The notes below the pieces were generated by a model that searched no databases, was not told the DNA's origin, and was given only the letters and a program-made list of their open reading frames with translations. The position numbers and the translations under genes are program-made. 13,346 nt of DNA, taken from assembly GCA_021203425.1 (NCBI GenBank), contig JAJQBF010000189.1:1-13346 (forward strand). Reading direction: 5' to 3'. Shown in pieces: positions 1 to 7,003 of this stretch. How positions within the stretch are numbered: the stretch's first letter is position 1; each line of letters opens with the position of its first letter. Source of the stretch: Clostridiales bacterium (GTDB lineage Bacteria > Bacillota > Clostridia > Lachnospirales > CAG-274).

Positions 1-88
1 ACATTATATAGTATAATTTTTATTTTTACAAGAGAAATGATAAAAAATTCAAAATAAATATTTCGGTATTTCGGCTGTCAGTATCACC

Positions 89-111
89 TATCATAAAAAT
101 TTTTTGTGATA
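89..111. promoter_or_regulatory. 23-bp AT-rich palindrome upstream of nadE promoter
   Basis: The arms TATCA (89-93) and TGATA (107-111) flank an A-run/T-run centre. Ten of the eleven symmetric positions pair, the exception being T94 against G106. A second copy of the outer motif, TATCAC at 82-87, pairs with GTGATA at 106-111. The site lies about 25 bases upstream of the nadE -35, so an activator or DNA-bending site is possible. It could instead be a weak terminator of the gene to the left. No regulator can be assigned. Confidence 0.35.
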
Positions 112-136
112 AATTCGGAAATATTTTAAATTTATA

Positions 137-165
137 CTGATAATTTTTTATTTTTGTGGTATAAT
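137..165 (+). promoter_or_regulatory. Promoter of nadE (extended -10)
   Basis: A perfect TATAAT lies at 160-165, preceded by TG one base upstream (157-158), which makes an extended -10. A weak -35, CTGATA, lies at 137-142 with a 17-base spacer. Transcription should start near 172, giving a leader of about 80 bases before the nadE start. I see no reading frame in the rest of 1-250, which is AT-rich non-coding sequence. Confidence 0.7.
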
Positions 166-167
166 GC

Positions 168-189
168 CCTTAATACTGCAGTTTTAAGG
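168..189. promoter_or_regulatory. 22-bp palindrome at the nadE transcription start, possible operator
   Basis: The half-sites CCTTAA (168-173) and TTAAGG (184-189) enclose ACTGCAGT (175-182), itself a perfect palindrome. Ten of eleven symmetric positions pair, with one T/T mismatch (174/183). The site begins two bases after the -10 and covers the expected +1, a classic position for a repressor operator. NAD-responsive repressors such as NiaR and NrtR are known for this pathway in Bacillota, but I cannot match the sequence to either consensus. An mRNA 5'-end hairpin is the alternative. Confidence 0.45.
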
Positions 190-250
190 AAAAGTAAATA
201 CACAAACAACATATGTGAGAAATCACTAATAAATAATAAGGGGTTTTGTT

Positions 251-2167
251 ATGAAATACGGATATGTCAGATGCGCCGCAGTAAGTCCTAAGGTTAAAGT
301 GGCAGACACTGTTTATAACACCTGTCAAATTATAAAAGAGGTAGAAAAAGCCGACAAAAAAGGTGTTTTCGGGCTTGTTTTTCCCGAACTTTGTATAACG
401 GGCTATACCTGCGGAGATTTGTTTTTACAGAGAACTCTTCTGGAAGGGGCGTTGGACGGTCTTTTCAAAATCAAAGAGGCAAGTACGGAGCTTACTCCGG
501 TAATTATTGTCAGTCTGCCTTTTGCCTTTAAGGGCTGTCTTTACAATACGGCGGCGGTAATCTGCGGCGGAGAAATTTTGGGGCTTGTTCCGAAAACATA
601 TATACCGAATTACAATGAATTTTATGAAAAAAGATATTTTGAAAGCGCTTTTGAGGGAATTTCGACAGCTGACATAAGGGGCGAAGAAGTGCCCTTCGGC
701 ACAAATTTGATTTTCACCCCCGAGGGCTGTGAAAACGCATCTTTTGCAATTGAAATATGTGAGGATTTGTGGGCAGCTGTTCCTCCTTCTTCATATCACG
801 CTTTAGCCGGAGCTGATATTATATTTAATCCTTCCGCCGGAAACGAAATAACGGGAAAGTCGGCCTACAGACGTGATTTGGTTAAAAACCAGTCTGCAAG
901 GCTTATAAGCGGCTATGTTTATACCTGCGCCGGTGAGGGAGAATCCACAACCGACGTTGTATATTCCGGACACAACCTTATCTGTGAAAACGGAAGAATT
1001 ATAAGGGAAAACAATATTTTCGAAAAGGGTATGATAATAGGGGATATAGACACAGGTCTTCTGGATACGGAAAGGCGAAGAAACACAACCTTTGAAACTT
1101 ACACAGGGAATTATGAATATATAACCTTCCCTTATATGTGGGCTGAAAATGACGGTCTTCTTCGAGAAATCGACCCTATGCCTTTTGTGCCTCACGATGA
1201 AGAAAAACGTGAGGAAAGATGTCGGGAGATTATCGCCATACAGGCTATGGGGCTTAAAAAACGTCTTGAACACGTGGGAGTTAAAAATGTTGTAATCGGT
1301 GTTTCCGGCGGTCTTGACTCTACATACGCTCTTCTTATAACCGTTGAGGCGTTCAGACTTGCCGGTCTTGACACAAAAGGAATTCAGACAGTAACTATGC
1401 CCTGTTTCGGAACTTCGGAGAGAACACATAAAAATGCTCTTGACCTCTGCCGTGTTTTGGGTACAAGCTTTAAAGAAATAAAAATAGGCGATGCCGTTAA
1501 AAAGCATTTTGAGGATATAGGTCATAACGAGGAAATTCACGATTTAACCTATGAAAATTCACAGGCAAGAGAAAGAACACAGGTTCTTATGGATTTGGCA
1601 TCAAGATATAACGGCTTTGTTATAGGAACGGGAGATCTGTCGGAGCTTGCACTGGGCTTTGCCACATATAACGGCGACCATATGTCGATGTATAATGTAA
1701 ACTGCTCAATTCCCAAAACACTTATAAGATACCTTATAAAATATTTTGCTGATTTCGGCGGCGGTGAGCTTAAAGATATACTTTATGATATACTTGATAC
1801 CCCCGTATCGCCGGAACTTCTTCCTCCCGACAAGGAGGGTCTTATTTCACAGGTGACGGAAGATATTGTAGGACCTTATGAACTTCACGATTACTTCCTC
1901 TACTGTATGATGAGACTGGGCTTTGAGCCGGAAAAGATTTTTTATACGGCAAAAATTGCCTTTAAGGATAAATATGATGATAAAACAATTATGAAATGGC
2001 TTAAGAAATTCTATTACAGATTTTTTGCACAGCAGTATAAGCGCTCTGCAATACCCGACGGCCCCAAGGTAGGCTCTGTTTCATTAAGCCCCCGGGGGGA
2101 TTGGAGAATGCCCAGCGATGCCTGTGTTAGTTTGTGGATTTCACGTCTTGAGGAAATTATAATTTAA
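251..2167 (+). CDS. nadE: Glutamine-dependent NAD+ synthetase
   Basis: Cytoplasmic enzyme for the last step of NAD+ synthesis: it amidates nicotinate adenine dinucleotide using ATP and ammonia taken from glutamine. The 638-residue length fits the two-domain family. Residues 1 to about 290 form a nitrilase-type glutaminase with the expected triad Glu46 (FPELCITGY), Lys115 (VPKTYIPNY) and Cys170 (IEICEDLW). The C-terminal half is the synthetase, with the ATP-pyrophosphatase P-loop SGGLDST at 352-358 and a GTGDLSELALGF segment. The ATG start is supported by AAGGGG at 238-243, seven bases upstream. It has its own promoter and a 221-base spacer after it, so it is probably monocistronic. Because the glutaminase triad is intact, free ammonia should not be needed. 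Confidence 0.96.
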   Translation: MKYGYVRCAAVSPKVKVADTVYNTCQIIKEVEKADKKGVFGLVFPELCITGYTCGDLFLQRTLLEGALDGLFKIKEASTELTPVIIVSLPFAFKGCLYNTAAVICGGEILGLVPKTYIPNYNEFYEKRYFESAFEGISTADIRGEEVPFGTNLIFTPEGCENASFAIEICEDLWAAVPPSSYHALAGADIIFNPSAGNEITGKSAYRRDLVKNQSARLISGYVYTCAGEGESTTDVVYSGHNLICENGRIIRENNIFEKGMIIGDIDTGLLDTERRRNTTFETYTGNYEYITFPYMWAENDGLLREIDPMPFVPHDEEKREERCREIIAIQAMGLKKRLEHVGVKNVVIGVSGGLDSTYALLITVEAFRLAGLDTKGIQTVTMPCFGTSERTHKNALDLCRVLGTSFKEIKIGDAVKKHFEDIGHNEEIHDLTYENSQARERTQVLMDLASRYNGFVIGTGDLSELALGFATYNGDHMSMYNVNCSIPKTLIRYLIKYFADFGGGELKDILYDILDTPVSPELLPPDKEGLISQVTEDIVGPYELHDYFLYCMMRLGFEPEKIFYTAKIAFKDKYDDKTIMKWLKKFYYRFFAQQYKRSAIPDGPKVGSVSLSPRGDWRMPSDACVSLWISRLEEIII

Positions 2168-2212
2168 ATAAAATTAGAAGAAAGACATTAAACCGCATAT
2201 AATAAATTATTT

Positions 2213-2328
2213 CCGTATAGATCTCCCTCTTTGAGGGGAGATGTCACACGACAGTGTGACAGAGAGGTGATGAGGTTTGACACGTCCGAACTTCACGGTA
2301 ATTGCGCTGCGGCAATTACGTTTACGGA
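2213..2328. repeat. Composite palindromic intergenic repeat, possibly MITE-like
   Basis: Three inverted repeats are stacked in the nadE-ddl spacer. The first is 2221-2229/2233-2242 (ATCTCCCTC with GAGGGGAGAT, one bulge). The second is 2243-2249/2254-2260 (GTCACAC with GTGTGAC, perfect). The third is 2298-2305/2312-2319 (GTAATTGC with GCAATTAC, perfect). The edges carry a short imperfect inverted match, CCGTATA at 2213-2219 against TTTACGG at 2321-2327. From memory, similar CTCCCT...GTCAC...GTGAC blocks are dispersed in many Clostridia genomes. Copy number cannot be judged from this window. No reading frame is present. Confidence 0.55.
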
Positions 2329-2333
2329 TTTTT
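2285..2333 (+). terminator. Candidate intrinsic terminator of nadE
   Basis: An interrupted stem is formed by TCCG (2285-2288) with CGGA (2325-2328), AAC (2289-2291) with GTT (2320-2322), and the perfect 8-bp GTAATTGC/GCAATTAC (2298-2319). Five Ts follow directly at 2329-2333. The internal loop makes it imperfect. It overlaps the right half of the composite repeat, which may therefore serve as the terminator. Confidence 0.45.
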
Positions 2334-2334
2334 A

Positions 2335-2363
2335 TTGACAATACCACCCAAAGCGGTTATTAT
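2335..2363 (+). promoter_or_regulatory. Promoter of the ddl-murI-fumarase-coaBC operon
   Basis: A consensus -35 TTGACA at 2335-2340 is separated by exactly 17 bases from TATTAT at 2358-2363 (five of six consensus -10 bases). The predicted start near 2370 leaves a very short leader of about 19 bases before the ddl ATG. A TATAAT at 2365-2370 is too far from this -35 to be its partner. Confidence 0.8.
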
Positions 2364-2388
2364 ATATAATAGAAAAGAGGGATGTTAA

Positions 2389-3450
2389 ATGAGTAAAAAG
2401 GTTGCAGCCGTTATTTTCGGAGGCAAAAGCTCCGAACATGAGATTTCAAAAATATCGGCAACTTTCATAATGAGAAATATGTCGGAAGATAAATACAGAT
2501 ATATTCCGATTTATATAACAAAAAACGGAGAATGGAAACTGTATGACGGCTCTATAGACAATATAGTAAGCGGAAACTGGGAAAGCTATGCCGCAACTTG
2601 TATATTAAGCCCCAGTACGGAGCATAAAGGTCTTTTCAGAATTGTAGGCGACAAAATAAAAAATATACCCGTTGATGTAATCTTCCCTGTTCTTCACGGA
2701 AAGGGCGGCGAAGACGGAACAATTCAGGGGCTTTTTGAAATGGCGGGAATTCCCTATGTGGGCTGCGGTGTTTTGTCCTCTGCTGTTTCAATGGACAAAT
2801 CCTATACAAAGATAATTGCCGAAAAGGCGGGAATTCCACAGGCAAAATATGTTGTTACACACAGCTACGAGCTTGATAATATGGAAAAAACTCTTGACGA
2901 AATAGAAGAAAAGCTGGGTTATCCCTGCTTTATAAAGCCTTCAAGGGCAGGCTCCTCAGTAGGAGTTTCAAAGGCACACAACAGAGAAGAGGCAAAAGAG
3001 GGAATTCTCCTTGCGGCCGATAATGATATGACAATAGTTATTGAAGAATTTATTTCCGGAAGAGAGGTTGAAACCGCTGTTTTGGGAAATATTGATATTC
3101 AGGTGAGCTGTGTAGGAGAGGTTCTTGCGGCTGACGAATTTTATTCATTTGACGCAAAATATAACAATAAAGAGTCAAAGACGGTTATGCCGGCTGATTT
3201 ACCCGAAGAAACCTCGGAGAAAATAAGAGAATATGCCGGAAGGGTTTACAAGGCGCTTGACTGCCGTGGTTTATCGAGAGTTGACTTCTTTGTAAAAGCC
3301 GGCGGAGATATTATTTTTAATGAAATAAACACTCTTCCGGGCTTTACACCAATAAGTATGTACCCTATGCTTTTTAAAACAGTAGGTATAGACACAGCGG
3401 AGCTTATTGATAAGCTTATAGAAACAGCCCTGTCGGGGGAGGAAAGATAA
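2389..3450 (+). CDS. ddl: D-alanine--D-alanine ligase
   Basis: ATP-grasp enzyme of the cytoplasm that joins two D-alanines for the peptidoglycan pentapeptide. Its 353 residues are normal for the family. GGKSSEHEIS (11-20) carries the N-terminal Glu17. HGKGGEDGTIQG (103-114), KPSRAGSSVGVS (183-194, with Ser190) and NEINTLPGFT (311-320, metal and substrate binding) follow in the right order. The omega-loop AKY (256-258) keeps the Lys-Tyr pair typical of D-Ala-D-Ala ligases, so this is not expected to be a vancomycin-resistance D-lactate ligase. The start is supported by AGAGGG at 2376-2381. It is the first gene of an operon, and murI follows after two bases. Confidence 0.96.
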   Translation: MSKKVAAVIFGGKSSEHEISKISATFIMRNMSEDKYRYIPIYITKNGEWKLYDGSIDNIVSGNWESYAATCILSPSTEHKGLFRIVGDKIKNIPVDVIFPVLHGKGGEDGTIQGLFEMAGIPYVGCGVLSSAVSMDKSYTKIIAEKAGIPQAKYVVTHSYELDNMEKTLDEIEEKLGYPCFIKPSRAGSSVGVSKAHNREEAKEGILLAADNDMTIVIEEFISGREVETAVLGNIDIQVSCVGEVLAADEFYSFDAKYNNKESKTVMPADLPEETSEKIREYAGRVYKALDCRGLSRVDFFVKAGGDIIFNEINTLPGFTPISMYPMLFKTVGIDTAELIDKLIETALSGEER

Positions 3451-3452
3451 AA

Positions 3453-4253
3453 ATGGATAAACGTCCCATAGGTATTTTCGACTCGGGGGTTGGGGGTCTT
3501 ACTGTTGTTAAACAGGTTATAAAGGCTATGCCCGGGGAAGATACCGTATATTTCGGAGACACTGCAAGAGTTCCCTACGGTTCAAAATCAAAGGAAACGG
3601 TAACGGAGTTTTCCCGTCAGATAATGAGGTTTTTGCTTAAGCAAGACGTAAAAGCCGTTATAATTGCCTGCAACACAGTCAGTTCCAACAGCTATCATGA
3701 TTTAGAGACGGAATTTGACATTCCCATAATTGAAGTTGTTTCCCCCGGGGTTGAAAGCTGTCTTGCGGTTACAAAAACAAACAGAGTAGGTGTAATAGGC
3801 ACAGCCGCCACAATAAAAAGCGGTGCCTACGAACACCGCCTTAAGGCGGCAAGACCCGAAATTCAGGTTTTTCAGAAATCCTGTCCTCTTTTTGTGCCTT
3901 TGGCAGAGGAGGGCTTTACGGAAAACGACATTGCCAAGCTTACGGTAAAAACATATTTAAAGGAACTTAAGGATAAGAACATAGATTCCCTTATTTTAGG
4001 CTGCACTCACTACCCCATGCTTAAAAAAACCATAGGTGAATATATGGGTGAAGAGGTTAAAATTGTCGATCCGGCTACGGAAACCGCTCATAAAATGAAA
4101 GACTTTCTCGAAAGCCGAAATATGACAAGCGGAAAGGAAAAGGGCAGCCATATATTCTACTGCAGCGACAACTGCAGCCAGTTTAATATGATATGCAATA
4201 AAAATTTGGAAATACAGTGCAGAGTGCACAAGGAAAATGCCGAGAGATATTAA
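3453..4253 (+). CDS. murI: Glutamate racemase
   Basis: Cofactor-independent racemase that makes D-glutamate for peptidoglycan. Its 266 residues are typical. The N-terminal GIFDSGVGGLTV (7-18) supplies the catalytic Asp10/Ser11 region. The two catalytic cysteines are Cys73 in ACNTVSS and Cys184 in LGCTHYPML, and YFGDTARVPYG (33-43) is also conserved. A GGAGG at 3438-3442 inside the end of ddl serves its ATG, and the 2-base gap implies tight co-expression with ddl. The pairing with ddl makes a D-amino-acid supply unit for the cell wall. The Val at 76 in ACNTVSS is a mild departure from the commoner ACNTAS. Confidence 0.95.
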   Translation: MDKRPIGIFDSGVGGLTVVKQVIKAMPGEDTVYFGDTARVPYGSKSKETVTEFSRQIMRFLLKQDVKAVIIACNTVSSNSYHDLETEFDIPIIEVVSPGVESCLAVTKTNRVGVIGTAATIKSGAYEHRLKAARPEIQVFQKSCPLFVPLAEEGFTENDIAKLTVKTYLKELKDKNIDSLILGCTHYPMLKKTIGEYMGEEVKIVDPATETAHKMKDFLESRNMTSGKEKGSHIFYCSDNCSQFNMICNKNLEIQCRVHKENAERY

Positions 4254-4287
4254 TCAAACTTAAAACGATGATAAATAAGGTGTGTAT

Positions 4288-5133
4288 ATGAGAACAGTCA
4301 AATTTGAAGATATAAAAGAGGCTGTGGCAAAGCTTTGCATACAGTCTAACTGTATATTAAATGATGATATTAACAATTGCTTTGATGAATATTTGAAAGC
4401 CGAAGAGTCGGAGGTTGCCGTCGATATACTTAAAAACCTTAAAAAGAATGCTGAAACAGCCGAAAAGAAAATGATGCCCATATGTCAGGATACGGGTATG
4501 GCTGTTGTTTTTGTTGAAATAGGTCAGGAGGTATATATTGAAGGCGGCTTGCTTACGGACGCCGTAAACGAAGGCGTCAGAAAGGGCTATGTTGAAGGAT
4601 ATTTGAGAAAATCCGTTGTTTATGACCCTATAATTAAAAGAATAAACACAAAGGACAATACCCCGGCAATTATACACTATAACATAGTTAAGGGCGACAG
4701 GCTGAAAATAACCGTTGCGCCTAAGGGTTTCGGTTCTGAAAATATGTCAAGAATATATATGCTTAAGCCCTCCGACGGAAGAGAAGGGGTAATTGACTGC
4801 GTTTTAAAAACAATTAAAGAGGCCGGCTCAAACCCCTGTCCACCTATGATAGTGGGTATAGGTTTAGGGGGCAACTTCGAATACAGCGCATATTTAGCAA
4901 AAAAAGCCCTTTTAAGACCTGTAGGGATAAACTCCGAAAAGGAATATTTAAAAGAAATCGAAAAAGAGGTTTTGGATAAAGCCAATAAAACGGGCATAGG
5001 TCCTCAGGGCTTAGGCGGAAGAACCACAATTCTCTGGGCGGCCGCCGAAGACTACCCCACCCATATAGCCGGTATGCCCGTTGCCGTAAATATAAGCTGT
5101 CACGTAACAAGACACGGCGAAGTTATATTGTAA
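4288..5133 (+). CDS. Class I fumarate hydratase, alpha subunit
   Basis: N-terminal component of the two-subunit, oxygen-sensitive [4Fe-4S] hydratase that interconverts fumarate and malate. The product has 281 residues from the ATG at 4288. That start is preferred over the in-frame GTG at 4282 because AAGG (4277-4280) lies seven bases before the ATG. Three cysteines expected to hold the cluster are visible: Cys66 in PICQDTG, Cys184 in NPCPPMIVGIGLGG and Cys271 in ISCHVTRH. GIGPQGLGGRTT (237-248) is also typical. The beta subunit follows after 14 bases. L-tartrate dehydratase alpha subunits are close homologues and cannot be excluded by eye, though fumarase is more likely in this context. Confidence 0.9.
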   Translation: MRTVKFEDIKEAVAKLCIQSNCILNDDINNCFDEYLKAEESEVAVDILKNLKKNAETAEKKMMPICQDTGMAVVFVEIGQEVYIEGGLLTDAVNEGVRKGYVEGYLRKSVVYDPIIKRINTKDNTPAIIHYNIVKGDRLKITVAPKGFGSENMSRIYMLKPSDGREGVIDCVLKTIKEAGSNPCPPMIVGIGLGGNFEYSAYLAKKALLRPVGINSEKEYLKEIEKEVLDKANKTGIGPQGLGGRTTILWAAAEDYPTHIAGMPVAVNISCHVTRHGEVIL

Positions 5134-5147
5134 AGGAGCGTACAAAA

Positions 5148-5696
5148 ATGAATGTTGATTTAAACACACCTGTTACAAGAGAAAAGGCAAGAAGTCTTAA
5201 AGCCGGAGATATTGTTAAAATAACGGGAATAATTTATACAGCAAGAGATGCGGCACATAAAAGAATGTTGGAAAACAGGGAAAAAGAGGGTTTTCCCATA
5301 GATATAAAGGATTGTACTATTTATTTCGCCGGTCCTTCACCGGCAAAACCCGGAGAGCCTGTTGGGGCAATAGGACCTACCACAAGCTACAGAATGGATA
5401 AATATTCTCCGGATATGATAAAATACGGCGAAACGGTTATGATAGGAAAGGGCAAGAGAAGTCCCGAAGTTATAGAGGCTATGAAGAAATACGGCTGTGT
5501 ATACATAGGGGCAATAGGCGGCGCCGGCGCTTTGCTTGCCTCACACGTTTTGGAATGTGAAACGGTTGCCTATGAGGATTTGGGCGCCGAGGCAGTTCAC
5601 AGGCTTAAGGTTAAAGACTTTCCGGGAATTGTGGTTATAGACGCAGAGGGAAACAATCTTTACGAAACAGAACCGCCTAAATACAGGAAAGATTAA
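5148..5696 (+). CDS. Class I fumarate hydratase, beta subunit
   Basis: Partner of the preceding gene, and equivalent to the C-terminal domain of one-chain class I fumarases. Its 182 residues match the stand-alone beta subunit. TARDAAHKR (31-39), GPTTSYRMD (76-84), the IGKGKRS segment and GAIGGAGALLA are the family signatures for substrate binding and swivelling-domain contacts. AAAGGAG at 5132-5138 is a strong ribosome binding site. The stop codon overlaps the ribosome binding site of coaBC, so translation of the two is likely coupled. As with the alpha subunit, a tartrate dehydratase is the alternative. Confidence 0.9.
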   Translation: MNVDLNTPVTREKARSLKAGDIVKITGIIYTARDAAHKRMLENREKEGFPIDIKDCTIYFAGPSPAKPGEPVGAIGPTTSYRMDKYSPDMIKYGETVMIGKGKRSPEVIEAMKKYGCVYIGAIGGAGALLASHVLECETVAYEDLGAEAVHRLKVKDFPGIVVIDAEGNNLYETEPPKYRKD

Positions 5697-5705
5697 GGTG
5701 AGTAT

Positions 5706-6896
5706 ATGCTTAAAGGAAAAAATATAGTTATAGGCTTAACAGGTTCAGTTGCCGTCTATAAAATATGCGAGCTTATAAGACTTCTTGTAAAAGCTGGCTG
5801 TAATGTAGACACAATTATGACGGAAAGTGCGGCGAAGTTTATAAATCCTTATCTTATAGAGGAACTTTCGCAAAACAAGTGCATCACCGACACTTTTGAA
5901 AGAGTGGCGGAGTTTGACGTTAAGCATATTTCTCTTGCAAACAAGGCGGATATGTTTGTAGTTGCTCCGGCAACCGCAAATGTTGTGGGCAAAATAGCAA
6001 ACGGTATTGCCGATGATATGCTTACAACAACAATTATGGCGACAAAAGCCCCTAAAATGATAGCTCCGGCTATGAACCCCAACATGTATTCAAACCCCAT
6101 ATTCCAAAACAATTTAAAAAGACTTTCTGAATATGAGGACTATATAATTCTTCCCACAGGTGAGGGTGAAATGACCTGCGGCGATTTCGGCAGCGGCAGA
6201 ATGTTAGAGCCTAAGGAGATATTTGCTCGAATTAAAAGAGAGCTTTCATATGAAAAAATATTGAAAGGCAAAAGGGTCTTGGTTACCTGCGGAGCAACAA
6301 TGGAAGATATCGACCCCGTAAGGTTTATAACAAACCATTCCAGCGGAAAAATGGGCTTTGCCATAGCCGAAACGGCGGTTTCTATGGGGGCGGAGGTAAC
6401 TCTTATAAAGGGAAACACAACGGCTGAAATGCCCTATGGGCTTAATGTTATAAATGTTAAGTCTGCGGCTGATATGTTTGAGGCTGTTAAGGCAAATTAT
6501 AAAAATGCGGATTATATTTTTAAAGCCGCTGCCGTAGCTGATTATACCCCCAAGGAAAAAGCTCTTAATAAGATTAAAAAAGCCGACGGAAATTTATCGA
6601 TTGAACTTAAGCGAACCGATGATATTCTTAAGTTTTTGGGTGAAAACCGCAAAGAGGGAACAAAAATCTGCGGCTTTTCAATGGAAACGGAAGATTTAAT
6701 TAAAAACAGCAGCAAAAAGCTGACATCAAAAAACGTAGATATGATAGCCGCAAACAGTATAGCAAATAAAGACAGCGGTTTCGGAACGGACACAAACAGA
6801 ATTACGATTATTACTGAAAACGGCAATAAAGAACTTCCGCTTATGACAAAGGAAGAATGTGCTTGTGAAATAATAAAAACTCTGACAGAAATGTAA
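5706..6896 (+). CDS. coaBC: Bifunctional phosphopantothenoylcysteine synthetase/decarboxylase
   Basis: Makes 4'-phosphopantetheine from 4'-phosphopantothenate in two steps of coenzyme A synthesis: CTP-dependent cysteine addition (CoaB), then FMN-dependent decarboxylation (CoaC). Its 396 residues are usual for the fusion. The N-terminal decarboxylase shows GLTGSVAVYK (10-19), His74, PAMNPNM (121-127, with Asn124) and the lid CGDFGSGRM (158-166, with Cys158). The synthetase begins near 187 with VLVTCGATMEDIDPVRFITN, then SSGKMG (212-217), AAAVADY and a KIKK lysine cluster. TCGATMED replaces the commoner TAGPTxE/P pattern, but no key residue is lost. AAGGTG (5695-5700) overlaps the upstream stop. 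This is the last gene of its operon. I see no clear terminator after it. Confidence 0.95.
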   Translation: MLKGKNIVIGLTGSVAVYKICELIRLLVKAGCNVDTIMTESAAKFINPYLIEELSQNKCITDTFERVAEFDVKHISLANKADMFVVAPATANVVGKIANGIADDMLTTTIMATKAPKMIAPAMNPNMYSNPIFQNNLKRLSEYEDYIILPTGEGEMTCGDFGSGRMLEPKEIFARIKRELSYEKILKGKRVLVTCGATMEDIDPVRFITNHSSGKMGFAIAETAVSMGAEVTLIKGNTTAEMPYGLNVINVKSAADMFEAVKANYKNADYIFKAAAVADYTPKEKALNKIKKADGNLSIELKRTDDILKFLGENRKEGTKICGFSMETEDLIKNSSKKLTSKNVDMIAANSIANKDSGFGTDTNRITIITENGNKELPLMTKEECACEIIKTLTEM

Positions 6897-6904
6897 CAAA
6901 AGTA

Positions 6905-6934
6905 TTGTAAAAGCCTTCGTTTTTATGCTATAAT
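6905..6934 (+). promoter_or_regulatory. Promoter upstream of the DUF6062-like gene
   Basis: A perfect TATAAT at 6929-6934 has an upstream TG at 6926-6927, making an extended -10. TTGTAA at 6905-6910 (four of six consensus bases) lies 18 bases upstream as -35. ATGCT (6925-6929) and AGCAT (6938-6942) form a small inverted repeat around the -10 and could be a binding site. The promoter marks an operon break after coaBC. Confidence 0.7.
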
Positions 6935-6943
6935 TAAAGCATT

Positions 6944-6980
6944 AAGGAAATGATGAAAATTTGAAGAATATCATTCCTAA
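6944..6980 (+). promoter_or_regulatory. 5' leader stem-loop before the DUF6062-like gene
   Basis: AGGAAATGAT (6945-6954) pairs with ATCATTCCT (6970-6978) as a 9-bp stem with one bulged A, closing a 15-base loop. It begins within a few bases of the predicted transcription start (about 6941) and ends 10 bases before the GGAGG ribosome binding site. A 5'-end stabilising hairpin or a simple control element is plausible. There is no U-run, so it is not a terminator. Confidence 0.5.
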
Positions 6981-7003
6981 TTTTGAGAACGGAGGTTTTT
7001 TAT

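Noticed and set aside
803..1540. 245-codon minus-strand frame inside nadE
   Set aside because: It is a shadow of the strongly supported nadE frame. It has no ribosome binding site, no family resemblance, and all confident genes here are on the + strand.
2198..2203. TATAAT just after nadE as an extra promoter
   Set aside because: The hexamer 17 bases upstream (TAGAAG) is a poor -35, and transcription would have to pass the stacked hairpins and candidate terminator.
2389..3450. Vancomycin-resistance D-Ala-D-Lac ligase
   Set aside because: The omega-loop AKY of D-Ala-D-Ala ligases is intact and no vanH, vanX or vanS/R genes are nearby; murI follows instead.
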